DNA of 64,000 nucleotides from Costus lasius (lineage: Eukaryota; Streptophyta; Magnoliopsida; Zingiberales; Costaceae). The stretch is from assembly GCA_027563935.2 (NCBI GenBank), contig CM050454.1, positions 1,100,501 to 1,164,500 of the forward strand. Reading direction: 5' to 3'. Shown here piece by piece: positions 1 to 11,428 of this stretch. The translations under genes were made by a program, and so were the position numbers. How positions within the stretch are numbered: the first letter of the stretch is position 1; every line of letters starts with the position of its first letter. A model generated the notes under the pieces. The model did not search any database and was not told the origin of the DNA. It worked only from the letters and a program-made list of their open reading frames with translations.

Positions 1-487
1 TGTTTATTTGTCACAAGTAGCAGATGAAGAGACTCTATTGGTTGGTATACATAGCGTACGTTCTCAGTCTCCACATACGTATGCTGTTTTCCAGTTCCCA
101 CCAATTTTGGGAAGGCAGCGAGTAATCCTTCTATCCTAATTCGTGACATTTCAACAAACTGCCTCGAAACCAACACTGATGTACAATAAACAAAACACAG
201 ACAAGATTGTCGAAACAAAGTAGTCTGTCACCAGTGAGCAAATTAGAATCCAAAGGATGCAAAATAAATTTGAGGTTCACGAAAACATTGACATATTCAT
301 CAACATTTATGGTTTCTTGAGCTGACTTAAAACTAAAGAAAGCAGCCATAGAGAGTCCTTAGAAAGTGCGCTAGTAATACAACAGTTCAAACTTCAAAGT
401 ATTAATGGAACCATGATTTCAACTCCTAAATTATATAAATCTTACAAATACACAAATGAAAAAAATAGTCATCTATAGTAAGCATTC
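1..487. other. intergenic, no gene seen
   Basis: AT-rich sequence with no convincing open frame, splice pattern or repeat. It ends with the five bases CATTC, which form the left target duplication of the next element. Confidence 0.5.
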
Positions 488-680
488 TGATAGAATCCCT
501 CAGCCGTTACCGGCGAGTATCGTGCAAAGCACGCCCTAATGAGAAATTACAAGACTCTAGACAAGACTCAACCCTAACCCTAGGCCCTTATTTATACTCT
601 TCCTACTTAGCGGACCGGGTATGACAATCCAACCCGGATCCACTTATTAATAACCTACTAACACTAATGGGCCCGTAACA
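488..680 (-). repeat. 3' LTR of the gag-only element
   Basis: 193-bp LTR, nearly identical to 2944-3138. On the minus strand it holds a TATA-like GTATAAATAAGG, followed directly by CTAGGGTTAGGGTT, a telobox-like motif common near plant promoters. This order suits a U3-R promoter. Confidence 0.85.
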
Positions 681-709
681 ATTGCCCCCCTCTTGAACTA
701 GCCTTGTCC

Positions 710-2144
710 TCAAGGCTGAAAACTTCCTCTTGTGTCGTCTCCAGGGTCCCACGGCATGCGATCCTCTCCCTCGAGATCTTCATCTTCAGCTAGCAACATC
801 ACCCGGAATTGCTTGTTTGCGCATTAGTGCATTGGATGATATGGTTGATCACACTGGAAGCATAATCCTTTCTCTCTCTTATTGATGTACTCCTGGTGGG
901 ACATAGCTCGACTCCTTCTGGACCGGTCATAGGTGCTTGATGATGTGCGTTGGCCTCCCACCTCCTTGGAACCATTTTGAGATGACACACTTCTTTTTTC
1001 CTCAGCAGGCAGTGTAATGTTAGAATTTACACTAATGCTTCTCCTCGGTTGCTAGACACTGTAGGCCGAAACCACTTGGGATGGTAAATCTGGCATAGTT
1101 GGATTAGGAGGAATGCTTCATCCCCAAGAGTAGTTCCCACTGTCTGTCTGACTTTTGCTTACCACTCCTTCTGTCCCTGTCCGCCCTTGTGGTGGGGTCC
1201 CCCCAGTCAGCTCCCTCTCGATGACTTGAGCGAGAGTCATGGCACGCATAACATCAGTGGGTAAGAAGGCGCGCACCTTCTCTCTGATAGTGCTGTTTAG
1301 GCTCTTTAAGAAGAAACTCACATATTGCTCCTCAGACAAGTCAGGTAGCTGTGAAACAATCTCTTCAAAAACTCCAATGTGTTCGGTCACAGCTAGGAGA
1401 CCCTGTTCTAAGGCTGCCAGACGCTCATAGGCTGAGGTGGCTGGGAACTCACTATAGCGCTGTAGCATTTCTTCTTTCAGCCTCCCCCATGTCAGATTGG
1501 GAGTCCTCTACCTCAACCACCGAAACCAATGTCCTGCTGAGCCCTCCATGCTCACAAAAGCCATCGGGACCTTGTATTCATCTGTCGTCCCCTGGATATC
1601 AAAGTACTGCTCAGCCCATGCAATCCATCCTACGGGATCAGTCCCATCAAATCCTGGCAGCTCTATGCGCTTATGGATCCCCCGCATATTCTCCCCCGAA
1701 TTCATCCCCCTATTTGTTTCTCCTCCCCAATGCACTCCACCTCCTAGTCTATCTTCATCAATGATTTCTATTATGTTCGGCCTCATGTTTGCCTCTGGTG
1801 CGGGCCAATGCTCCCGTGAAGGGGGTGGGCGGTATGACTCTTTGCCTGGGCGATGATGAGGGCCTGTTGAACCCTCCCTTTGGTCGTCTAGCCTGCCTGT
1901 TAATGTCGCAGCCAAGTTCCTCACCTCGCTCGTCAACGCATCAATAACCCCCCAATGACGATCCATCTCATCCTGTCGCCTAGTAAGTGCAGCTACTTCC
2001 TCTCGATATTGACTCCGCTCTTCTTCGGCTGTCAGCACTTCAATCCTCAGTCTGAAGTTCCTCTCGTATAATCGCAAGAGAACTATGCACTTCTCCTACT
2101 GTTTTCTCCAAAGCCTCCAACCGAGCCTCACTTCTCGTTGTCAT
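710..2144 (-). pseudogene. decayed Gypsy-type gag
   Basis: A gag gene broken by stops and at least one frameshift. The likely start is the ATG at 2144; the frame shifts near 2050-2077 into a 189-residue open frame (2077-1508). That frame holds a charged helical stretch and the usual gag landmarks GFDGTDPVGW and AEQYF. A TAG at 1508-1510, probably an old CAG, interrupts it. The frame resumes through 1118 with retrotransposon gag sequence (FLKSLNSTIREKVR). Further on, about 815-865, is a zinc knuckle CFQCDQPYHPMH that should close with Cys but meets TAA first. The last stop, TGA at 710-712, is beside the purine tract. Gag would package element RNA; this copy cannot make a full protein. Confidence 0.8.
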
Positions 2145-2943
2145 CCTTCTGATTTTTTTTTTGTGCTACAGTAACTTTCTACAGAAGCTACAATACCTTT
2201 TTTTCAACCCTCTGATTTTTTTGTTTAATATCTCTCTGATTTTTTTTCTCTAAACCTAGCTACAGTACACCTTCAACCCGCGTCGCCTCGACCCTTCCGC
2301 GTGCGCCGGCTGCCTACCTTGCCCGCGTGCTCCGGCGGCCTTGCGTCGCCGGCCTGCCTTGCCCAGCTAGGGTTTTCGGCGGTGAGGAAAAGGGATATCT
2401 TCCGCCTACGCACGCCCGCGCCCACCGATCCTCTGTCTACGCCCGATCTTCCGCCTACGCACGACGCCGCCTTCCACCAGCACTTCCTTCGCTGGTCAAC
2501 AGCCCTCGCCGCCCTCGAGCGTCTGCGTACGCCAGCAATGCGTCGCCCGCTCGAGGTTCTGTGTCGCCCACTCAAGCAATCGCGCGGCTAGGGTTGCGGG
2601 AGTCACCTGATGCTGCGCCTTCGACACCACGCCTATTCCGCCTGTCGCGATAGCTATGGAAGGATGCGAGAGCCCCCTATTCTCCCTCAATGTCGCCTGG
2701 GGAGATGCCTGATGCCTTCCTGATCCTCTCCAACTAGCAACCCTACCGTCCTCTCCTCCGTTAGCAAGATCCGCCAGTCGCCTGCAGTGCTGAGAAATCC
2801 CTTAGGAGATGTTGCTTGTTCGGCTTGACTAACGATGATAGATCCACCGATTAGATCTATCACCGACAACGGAAGCTCCTTCCGCCTTTATCCGTCGCCG
2901 GATCACCGGTTCCCCGGCGATCTATCCGGCAGGTCGGACCAAT

Positions 2944-3138
2944 TGATAGAATCCTTCAGCCGTTACCGGCGAGTATCGTGCAAAGCACGCCCTAATGAGA
3001 AATTACAAGACTCTAGACAAGACTCAACCCTAACCCTAGGCCCTTATTTATAGACTCTTTCTACTTAGCGGACCGGGTATGACAATCTAACCTGGATCTA
3101 CTTATTAATAACCTACTAACACTAATGGGCCCGTAACA
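2944..3138 (-). repeat. 5' LTR of the gag-only element
   Basis: 195-bp direct repeat of 488-680, differing at a few positions and by a 2-bp indel beside the TATA-like box (TCTATAAATAAGG on the minus strand). The LTR pair is similar enough to suggest a fairly recent insertion. Confidence 0.85.
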
Positions 3139-3347
3139 CATTTCCCAGTAAATTAGATGTTAAATCGATAAATTTGATAACTAGCAAAATCCACAGGAGT
3201 CTATAATGGCTATGCGTGAAGACAAATTAATATGAATGATCTTGGCATCATTTGGTACCAAAGCATAGTACTTTGTAAGGATGTTGTCATAGCCGTTGTT
3301 TCAATCGAGGAGGCTCCGCCGATCTCGCCGGTACAAAGGAGGAAGGT
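3139..3347. other. sequence between the gag-only element and the solo LTR
   Basis: About 200 bp of non-coding sequence. Its last five bases, AAGGT (3343-3347), are the left target duplication of the solo LTR. Before that insertion it was continuous with 5471 onward. Confidence 0.6.
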
Positions 3348-5465
3348 TGTTATGCCCCAAAAAATCCACCCGGATCCCACGCCAGGAATCCCGGACCTCG
3401 GGATGCACAACACTGTACTTGTCAAATCAAACTGACAACCGAAAGGTACAGACTGAATAAAATAGTCTAACCAGAGGCCAGCCCGGCCATAAAAATATCC
3501 ATAATACAATACTGACAGATACAAAAATATAGACCGGCGCAGCGGTCAACAGAAGTGACAGTAACCGGACCGGCGCAGCGGTCGACAAACCAACAGATAA
3601 CAAGACCGGCGCAGCGGTCAACAGAGTCCAACAATATAACATAAACATAACAACAGACCAGAATGCAATACAGCCCACCCAGACTGGCGGTCAACTACTA
3701 TCTATCTACTCTGCTCCAGATGGAGCCGCGCCTGAACCTGGAGGCAAACCGAAGGGGGTTAGCAGGAGGCTAAGTAGGGATAGCACAATAATATGGTGCA
3801 TGATCAGATACAGGGATTTTCCAAAACACTACCAGACTCTATATGACCCTATAGAGTATAATCAAATCTCAATATACATATCAATATATATGTATCCTCA
3901 TACACAGATAAAAAATCTGGGAGCTGGTACAGCAGTGGTCCACGACCCGCAACTCTATAAAATAGAGTGGTCCCTACTGATGGCTCCCCGAACAGTAGAG
4001 ACGACTGTCCGTCGACAGCCCACTAGTGTAGCATCCTACACTCAGTACAACCCCTCAGTGGGTTGATAACAGACCTCAAGCCCATAACATTGGACTCTCT
4101 CGGTCAGAGACGATCATACAGTCTCGACAGAAATCTCACAGACAGTATCTGAGGTATACTGACTTGTCTATCGCTAGACAGTCAATCCTCAATGTACATA
4201 TACCGGACTCATACCACCTACCAACTACAATAAACATGCAAGGACAGAAAATACTCATACCGTGTTTCATGCAAGTGTTATGTCAACAGGAATGTACGCA
4301 GAGCAGAACGGAATTAGAACAGTAATCAATAGTAGTAATAAGCAATAAGAGAGGTGCCGCTAACTACACATGCGGTTGGCACCGTAACAAAGGACGGAGG
4401 TAGAATCCCTACCTCAACAGTAGATGAACAGTACAGATCCAATCCAATAAGCACGAGATCAGATAACAGGTCCTAACAAGTTAAAGCATCGTATAAGCTA
4501 CAGTGTTCCACTTAATCCATTTTAATCATAATTATCATTAATCATGCTAAACCGGTTTCATTAGGTTACACAGATCAGATTATGTTCTTAATCAAGTTCG
4601 ATAGATGTACAATCCAGGTTTGATCACAGGCGTTTGTATACGTACGGAGAGGGTTCGGGTACTAACCTAGTTCGCAGCCATGTGCGAACGCAATAATCAC
4701 CACGGAAGTCGGAATACGCGAGAACCAACCACGCTCGCGTAACCGAGTCGTCGGCATGGAACTCGAGGTTCGCCGGAACAGTAGCGCCGCCGCTACAGTG
4801 CTTGCCGGAACAGTAACTCCAGTGGTCAGATCGGAGCTTTCCGGTAGGCAGAATGAAGCCGACGCCGAGGGGAGTTCGGTCGTACAGCCCGTTTCGCGAA
4901 CGGGGGTCAGAGTCGCCGGAGATCTACGTTCGAAGTCGGCGGCGCCGCTCGCGCAACTCGCCGGCGCCGGAGACGACAACGCTCGAAACGACTTCGGAAG
5001 GTGGTGGAAAGGTCCGTCGAGGCCAGAGGGAGTCTTGCCGAGGTTGCCGGAGACGAAACGCACCGGATTCGGGCTCGTCGGCGTCTCTTGTCGGCGCGTA
5101 CGCGTGAACGGAGAAAGGGACGAATGCGGCCGGATCTTCAGTCGTTGGACGGCGAAAGCTCGTCGCCAGTCAGCGTCCGCCGGCAGGAGGAAAGGGACGC
5201 GAGCAAAGGAGGAGGGCGAGCACCGGTCGAAGACGAAGGAGAACGCGTTAACAGAGGAAGAGATGAGTTCGTTCGTTCGGTGAAGAGAGCGACGGGCAAC
5301 GGGAAGGAGATAAAAGGAGGTGCGCGCGACACAACAGGATGGGGAAAAGTAAAGGTATGGGCACGACCACCGATGCCAGGGTGGCGTCCCATCCTATCAT
5401 TAAATTATTATTATTTTATTCTAAAAACTGTTTCTCATTCGTCCGTTTCTATCACGGACGTAACA
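3348..5465. mobile_element. solo LTR, 2.1 kb
   Basis: A 2118-bp block that begins TGTTATGCCCC and ends CGGACGTAACA, with ends that are inverted copies (TGTTA/TAACA). AAGGT stands directly on both sides (3343-3347 and 5466-5470). No second LTR, gag or pol lies beside it, so it is best read as a solo LTR left by recombination between the two LTRs of a larger element. The second half (about 4750-5390) is GC-rich and open in several frames on both strands, which is probably composition and not coding. Orientation is not certain. Confidence 0.85.
3529..3632. repeat. three-copy minisatellite with palindromic core
   Basis: Three spaced copies of GACCGGCGCAGCGGTC, or a one-base variant, separated by about 23-32 bp. 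The core can fold as GACCG...CGGTC. It lies inside the solo LTR. Confidence 0.8.
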
Positions 5466-5470
5466 AAGGT

Positions 5471-6779
5471 GATGATCGTCTTCTCCTTCTAGACGGGAGG
5501 AGTCAGATTTGATGGTGGATCCGGACTCCACCCACCTCCTTCGTAGCGCACGCGGACGCGCGGAACCCCTTTGGACGGTGGTGGCGCCGGCGGTCGTCCC
5601 GGCACGAAGAAGGAAGACGGCGAGCGTCTTCTCCTTCTGGACGACGAGGAGATGGACCCGGCGGAGGACCCGGGATCCGATCTTTCGTCATCGCATGCAA
5701 AGGGGGCGAAATTCCTTCTGACGGCTTTCAGAGTAGAGGATCGAGTGGTTCCTCTGCACGCGCGTCTCCTCCACGAGGTCGGATGAACGCGCCGCCTCTA
5801 CGATCCTCTCCACGAGCTGGAGAATGCAACCGGAGGCCTCTCCTTCCCCACGGGCGGCGACTGGGTGGGTGAACGGCTTCCCATGAGTCGGATGATGGCG
5901 AGGCTGGACGGAAGGCGAACAGCCCCTTCCCTCCTTCACGAGCCAGGGGACGCGAGTTGTTCCTTCCGCGAGTGACGCGAGGTGGAGGAGAAGAGGGAGC
6001 GAGCGTCCCCTCCTCCGGGCGTCTTCCTCTTTGACGAGGCAGGCTTCCCCTGCGACGGGACCAGAGCACCTCTCCATGAGCAAGAGGTTAGCTCCATGTG
6101 GTGGCGATGTTCTCCCTTGAGCAGCGGAAGATGGCGGAGTCAAGGCAGTCACAGCCGCAAAGAGGCAGAGCGGCCTTAACGCTAAATCTTCCTGCTTCTT
6201 CCTCGTCGTGTGGCCCCGGCGAACAGGAGGCGACTGCTTTGGTAGACATTGCACTCCACCCACGTGACAAAAGCTCGATGAAAGAAAGGGATGACTCCCC
6301 GGAGGCTGCGAATGCCCAGACGCATACGCCGACCAGCCTAAGCTCAAATACAAGTTTCGAATGAACGCAGAACTCGTTTGGAGCGACGTATGCTCGTCGG
6401 ACGAAGTGAACGCTTGGAAGGACTGCTCGCCGAGGGACACGAGCACGAATGTGGTGTTGACGCCTCCCTCGCGTTCCGACGCGAACAACGAGGTGTGGTT
6501 TCGCCATCGGACGTAAGCGTTGACCGGGTCCTGGTGTGGACCGGAACCCGTGAGTGGTTCGGGTGCCGAATTCGGTTGCGTCTGAAATTCGGACGGGGCA
6601 TGTAATGCCGGGTGGAGACCGAAATCCAGAGCTCACGTGAACTCGGGCATGATTCCAAGGCCCGATAAGAGCGTAGCAACGGGTTGATGAGTATGGAAAA
6701 GACCCAAAATCGGATTTCCACAAAAGGGTTTTCAAGTTTGAACCCGAGTTTCAAATAACTCAAGCCAACTGAGTAAATT
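5471..6779. other. GC-rich stretch without a recognised gene
   Basis: GC-rich DNA with overlapping open frames on both strands, the longest being 266 codons on the minus strand (5688-6488). None shows a recognisable domain and the translations are rich in Arg, Ser and Pro, as GC-rich noncoding DNA often is. CGTCTTCTCCTTCT occurs twice (about 5477 and 5626). It may be further internal sequence of the Gypsy remnant to its right. Confidence 0.4.
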
Positions 6780-8841
6780 CCGTGGTTACCCTAATAATCA
6801 AATGGTATAATGGACTTAGAGGAAGTCCAATATTTTGGGATATTTTGTAAAACCCTGGTTGGGTTAAAGACAATTTGGGTAAGTGCAGTTATGCACCACC
6901 GAATATTATAAAATTTCCCTTTATTATTAAATTCTGGTTCGACAAATAAATTTTGAGGAAAATTTAAAAGGTCAATATACCTTAAAAACCGCTAGTTGAG
7001 GAAAAGTTAGCAGACTTCAAAACTGCTATTCGAGGAAAAAGTTGGCAGACTTCAAAACTGTCATTTAAAGCGGTCAAGTTAGCAGACGTTAGAACTGCTA
7101 TTCATGGACTAAAAGAGTGATTAGACTCTAAAACTACTATTTAGGGAGAAATGAGGAAGAGTTAGCAGACTCTAAAATTGCTATGCGGTATAAGAAGAAT
7201 GGGCAATGTCCAACTAAAACAAAAGAGATCTCTCTTCTTATTTCCACTAAGCCAACTTCGCGTAAAGGGACGCCTTTGTGTGAGGAAAACTTGGGTGGAC
7301 AGCAAGGAAAAATCCTTGAAAATCAGTCTGAGCTGGGTTTCTCGTCGTAAGGGGACGCCTTTATGAGGGGAAGACTCGGGGGCAAAATGAATTGGGCGCG
7401 CTAAGTTACTCCTCGACGGAGGTGGTATGAGACACCTTCGAAAGGGAGGAGACTTAGGCGTAACCAAGTTGGACGATTCTCCCTAGCGATCCAATTCGAT
7501 CGCAGACCTTGTGGAACCCTCTCCTGCAATTCAATGAAAATATGAGTGCGAGTCGAACCACACTAAAGATTCGTCGAGGGCGACGAACGACTTAGGAGGG
7601 GGAGAATGTTAGGCCCAGCCCTAAATTTAGGGCCCAGCCCAATTAAGCCGTTGATCGGGTCAAAATTGGCCCAAGCCAACATCGAGAGGAGGATTGAAAT
7701 TTGGGGGAAAAGTTTCGATCGGCGAAATTGGTTTTCGCCCGCTCGATCGGAATCAACGTCGTCGATGCCTGCCGGCGGCCGAAAACCTCAGGGACACCGG
7801 AGGGGAGTTCGTCGCCGGGAGAGTTGGGCCAGCCGGTGACTTCCGGCAAGGAGGCCGGCGACGGAGGCGTCGCCAATAGGGCCCGCGGGTTGCGATGAAA
7901 AGGACGCAACACTCGATCCAGCGGGCAAAAACGAAGTAGCAACGTTCAATCCGGCGGGCCGTGAGGTGGAGCCGGACGACTGCAAGGACTGGCGGCATGG
8001 GCAGGGCATCCGACGAGGTATGGAAGCCGCTGCCGAGTCGACGTCGCGTGTGGACTTTTGCTCGAGCGCGCCCGGGCGAAGGGAGGAGGATCCGATGCCG
8101 AGCCGCCTATAAGAGGAGCGGCCGGCGAGCTCAAGAGAGAAGGAGAGGGCAGAGAGGTGTGAAAGAGGAATAATGCTGGATCAGCCAGAGGAATCGGCTG
8201 CGAACGGAGAGGACGGGCAGTAAACAAGGGTCAGTTGGGCTGAGAAAGATGGAACACTGGGTTCCAATTTCGTCCCGGCGATCTGAACTCGCTGAGGAAC
8301 GATGCTGCTCCGTCCTTCAATCCCCTCTTCCCTCTCGTCGGACTCTACGGGTGACCTTCCGGTTAGGACTCGCGGTGTCCTTCGGAGCTCCGGTGGTGTG
8401 GGTGGGTGGAACAGAGCAACGCCGACGTCCAGTCCTCCTCTCCCTTTCTCGCTTCCCCTCCGTGCGTTCCCGATGAGCTAGAGGCAGCAGCCTCGGCTGG
8501 CTGGCAGGTTCGTGCGCCTTGGACATTTATCGAGCGGAAGGGAGGAAAGAGGGACGACGCGTCAGTCTGGACGCCGACTGGCGATTCTGCCGGCGCTTGT
8601 AGTGGCGCTGATGAGGCTGAGGGCGAGGGGCTCGAGGTGCCTCTCCCCTGCCGCAGGCCCCTTCTCTTCTCTAGCGATGCATGCAGCGGCGAGCGGGCGC
8701 AGTTCGTGGCGTGCGTCGTTCAAATGGCTTCGAGCGAACGAAGCGCGAGAGGACGTAAGAAAACGGAGAAGATGCTGACGTGGATGGATTAGCGGGCTTC
8801 AGCTAAATCGCAGGCCCGACGTGGATGGATAAGCCCTAACA
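6780..8841 (+). mobile_element. 3' part of a Gypsy-type LTR retrotransposon
   Basis: 7100-7607 is closely similar, in reverse complement, to about 34647-35140 in the Gypsy element on the right. The likeness covers the terminal stretch GACGACGAACG(ACTTAGG) and the purine tract GGAGGGGGAGAA directly before TGTTAGGC. 6980-7190 carries imperfect repeats of a GTTAGCAGACT...AAAACTGCTATT unit. No 5' LTR, primer site or pol was found upstream, so the copy is truncated. Confidence 0.7.
7608..8841 (+). repeat. probable 3' LTR of the truncated Gypsy element
   Basis: Begins TGTTAGGCCCAGCC directly after the purine tract and probably ends AAGCCCTAACA, giving matching inverted ends (TGTTAGG/CCTAACA). Length would be about 1.23 kb. 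The start is secure; the end rests only on the inverted terminus because no second LTR or target duplication is present. Confidence 0.55.
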
Positions 8842-9545
8842 TTGAAGATTAAGCCCTCAAGGCTCTAGGATTTTAAGTTTTACAATTTTTAAAAAAATTC
8901 AATTAAGATGTATTCTATGGATAACAGGATGGCTCCCAAAAAGGAGAGGAAATTCATCCTACATCAAACAAAGTCATAAAGTAAGCTAGGGGACAAGACA
9001 CCATCATAGCTAAAGTAGTAATATGGTTAATCTAGCAATGGATAGAGACTCCGAGGTGGGGTCAGAATGAAATAGGAATACAAGCTGCAATATTTCATAC
9101 AAGCAAAAAGTGAAGCATAAGTATCTGTCTGGTACTACTATTTAGAGGATAGAAAATCAACTGGATATAAGAGTACATTAATACAGTTTATCCAAATTGA
9201 AAAATGTCAGTTTAGCTCATTTAAAGGGTAGTCTAATATGTGGGTTGCCAATTTGGAAGTTGATCGACCTGCTTTGTTAACTTTCAAAGCCAGCCCCAGG
9301 GTTGCCAATTGGGGTGTGCGATCATAATTGGTCAACAATTGAAATATAAGTTTTATCTGTCCTGCTCTCTTCCGCCTAGCCCTTTTGGATCTCCTCTTTG
9401 TTCTGCTGTATTGATTGAACTTACTAACTCTACCGATGTTCATTGTGCTGTTTTTCCTATAATGATTGAGACTCATAGATCTCAGCTGTGGCTCTCCTTG
9501 TGTTGATATTGTAATGTGGGAGCTACCTTATCTAAATAACTAGTC

Positions 9546-9688
9546 AATTTTACTTTATAGACCTCTTACTATATAAGCAAGAGAATGTCGTGGGATAACA
9601 CAATTTTTACTTTATAGACATCTTATTATATAAGCGAGAGAATGTCATGGCTCAATTTTACTTTATAGACCTCTTACTATATAAGCAA
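9546..9688. repeat. three tandem copies of a ~50-bp unit
   Basis: Three imperfect copies starting near 9546, 9602 and 9653, each with TTTACTTTATAGAC followed by CTTACTATATAAGC or a variant. Confidence 0.8.
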
Positions 9689-11281
9689 TTATTTCTTTTA
9701 CTATTTTCAACGTATGATTCATTGTCGCCAACTCGCCATTTACTTTCCATGTATTTTTTGCGGGTGTTCCTTAAAGTCTGTCCAATTGAAGCTGCTCTCC
9801 CCATTTCATGAATAGCTTCTATTGAGGTACATACCACATGATGGAAGTAGATGTGGTGCTTATTTTGAGGTTACTGACAGACTTGATTGTCTTTTTTTTC
9901 TTATGCAGATATGAGCTGCAATCAGATCATTTTGGCTGGGTGAAAGGTCAGCTACTTTTGTATCAGCGGGCGAGAAATGGAAATGCAGCTTTGTTCGTTC
10001 GCTTCTATGTATCCTGCATCAGTTGCAACCTCCTGTAACAAGCGAGTTTGTCGTTGATTATTACATCATCTTCAAGAAACAAGATCATTTTGTGAGTTTG
10101 ATCCTACTCTGTTTGGTTACGGTAACAGGTCCAGAAATACCTTGACTTTGCTTGGAAGAAAGAGAATCTAGTTTCCCATTGGCCTGAGAAAGGGGAACAT
10201 CTGTGTTGTTCGTTTGCTTGGGCGTCCCTTTTATCAACTCTACCAGCAACAAAGAAAATAGGTATTTGTTTCGTAGATTGTCTTCAATATCCTGGTGTTA
10301 AAATTTAAAAATCCATTCAGATATAGTGATGCAAATTTCTGGTAGCTGAGAGCATCTCCTTGCATCCCAAATCCTGCATACATGGTATATTAGCAACTGT
10401 ATTGTGGTATAAAAACGATTCACTACTTGTGTGCGTGTGAAATTACTCCAGGTAGATCTGGGGAAGCTTCAAATCTGAATAAGGAGTCATCATCCTTTAT
10501 AAAGTGAATTTGCTGTATTTTTCTTAAGAGAGCATTTAAATAGTTTTGAATATTCATTCTTCAAATGAAATTTGGTCAAATGATTGCCTGGTCCGATTGA
10601 TGTGTATTTGTTCAATACCTTGAAGACAACTTTGTAGCTGTGTTTGCTTCATCCTCTTCAAGTTCTCTAATCTAAAGAAGTTGCAAGGAGATTTTACAGT
10701 CGCAACTATTTCGACATGGTTCTGTATTTGTTTACTCAAAGAAACCCAAAGTATGTTCTTGTGCTACTTTAGAAAAAATGCAAAATAATGTCATTTGGCG
10801 AATGTTTTATGCCATTTGGCGGATGTATTGGTATTCTCTTTCGAATAAGTAGATGAAATAACGTCATTCACTTTTTTGTTGCTATGAAATTTCAGGATCA
10901 TTATGTTTTCCATTTTTTGGTGGGGGAAAATGCACAATAGGCATCCACGGGTTTGAAATCACAATCCTATAAAAAGCTCCCACTAGGAATAAAGGATGAT
11001 TATTGAAGTTACTCTCACTTATTCACGAAATGTTTCATATGCTATCCCAAAAGATAAAAAAAACAGGTAACAATTGCAAAATCTGAAAAACTACAAAAAG
11101 TAAATCTCTCTCATCCTCCTCAAACAGAAGAAAGAAAAGAAAATCAAATACTCTAATATAGGTAAAAGAAAACAAGACAGACGGAGTCAGAAGGGAAAAG
11201 AAACAGGAGAAAGAAAGGAAAATCGCTATTAGAAACAAAAACATGTTCAAGCTTATCTAAAGATAATGTTTTTCCCCAACA

Positions 11282-11428
11282 ATCGCCTCCTATATAAAGA
11301 GCTACTTTCCATAGACCATATCAGTGAAATATATAAAGAGTTACCTTCCATAGACACAAATTCGTGAAATAGCAGAAAGTTAATAAAAACACAAATTCGT
11401 GAAATAGCAGAAAGTCAATAAAAGAATA
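11282..11428. repeat. small imperfect tandem duplications
   Basis: ATATAAAGAG(C/T)TA...TTCCATAGAC occurs twice, followed by two copies of ACACAAATTCGTGAAATAGC with AGAAAGT(T/C)AATAAAA. Confidence 0.7.

Larger units (their letters stand above)
488..3138 (-). mobile_element. gag-only LTR retrotransposon (TR-GAG type)
   Basis: Two direct repeats of 193 and 195 bp bound a 2.26-kb internal region. The LTRs read TGTTACGGG...CTATCA on the minus strand. A purine tract (minus strand of 681-692, GAGGGGGGCAAT) abuts the left LTR, so transcription runs right to left. The flanks are CATTC (483-487) and CATTT (3139-3143), a target duplication with one mismatch. The internal region carries one Gypsy-type gag frame that ends about 30 bp before the left LTR, leaving no room for protease, reverse transcriptase or integrase. 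This matches the TR-GAG class of non-autonomous elements. The sequence next to the right LTR starts TTGGTCCGACC on the minus strand rather than the common TGGTATCAGAG primer site. Confidence 0.85.

Noticed and set aside
5688..6735. Minus-strand frames of 266, 215 and 139 codons
   Set aside because: They overlap each other in different frames in GC-rich DNA, lack domains and have Arg/Ser/Pro-rich composition.
8842..8945. A separate gene starting at ATGGCTCCCAAAAAGG
   Set aside because: The stretch matches the Gypsy leader and gag start at 15430-15500 and soon meets stops.
9838..10038. A 66-codon plus-strand frame with YELQSDHFGWVKGQ
   Set aside because: Looks faintly like an exon remnant, but no family, splice partner or conserved motif could be supported.
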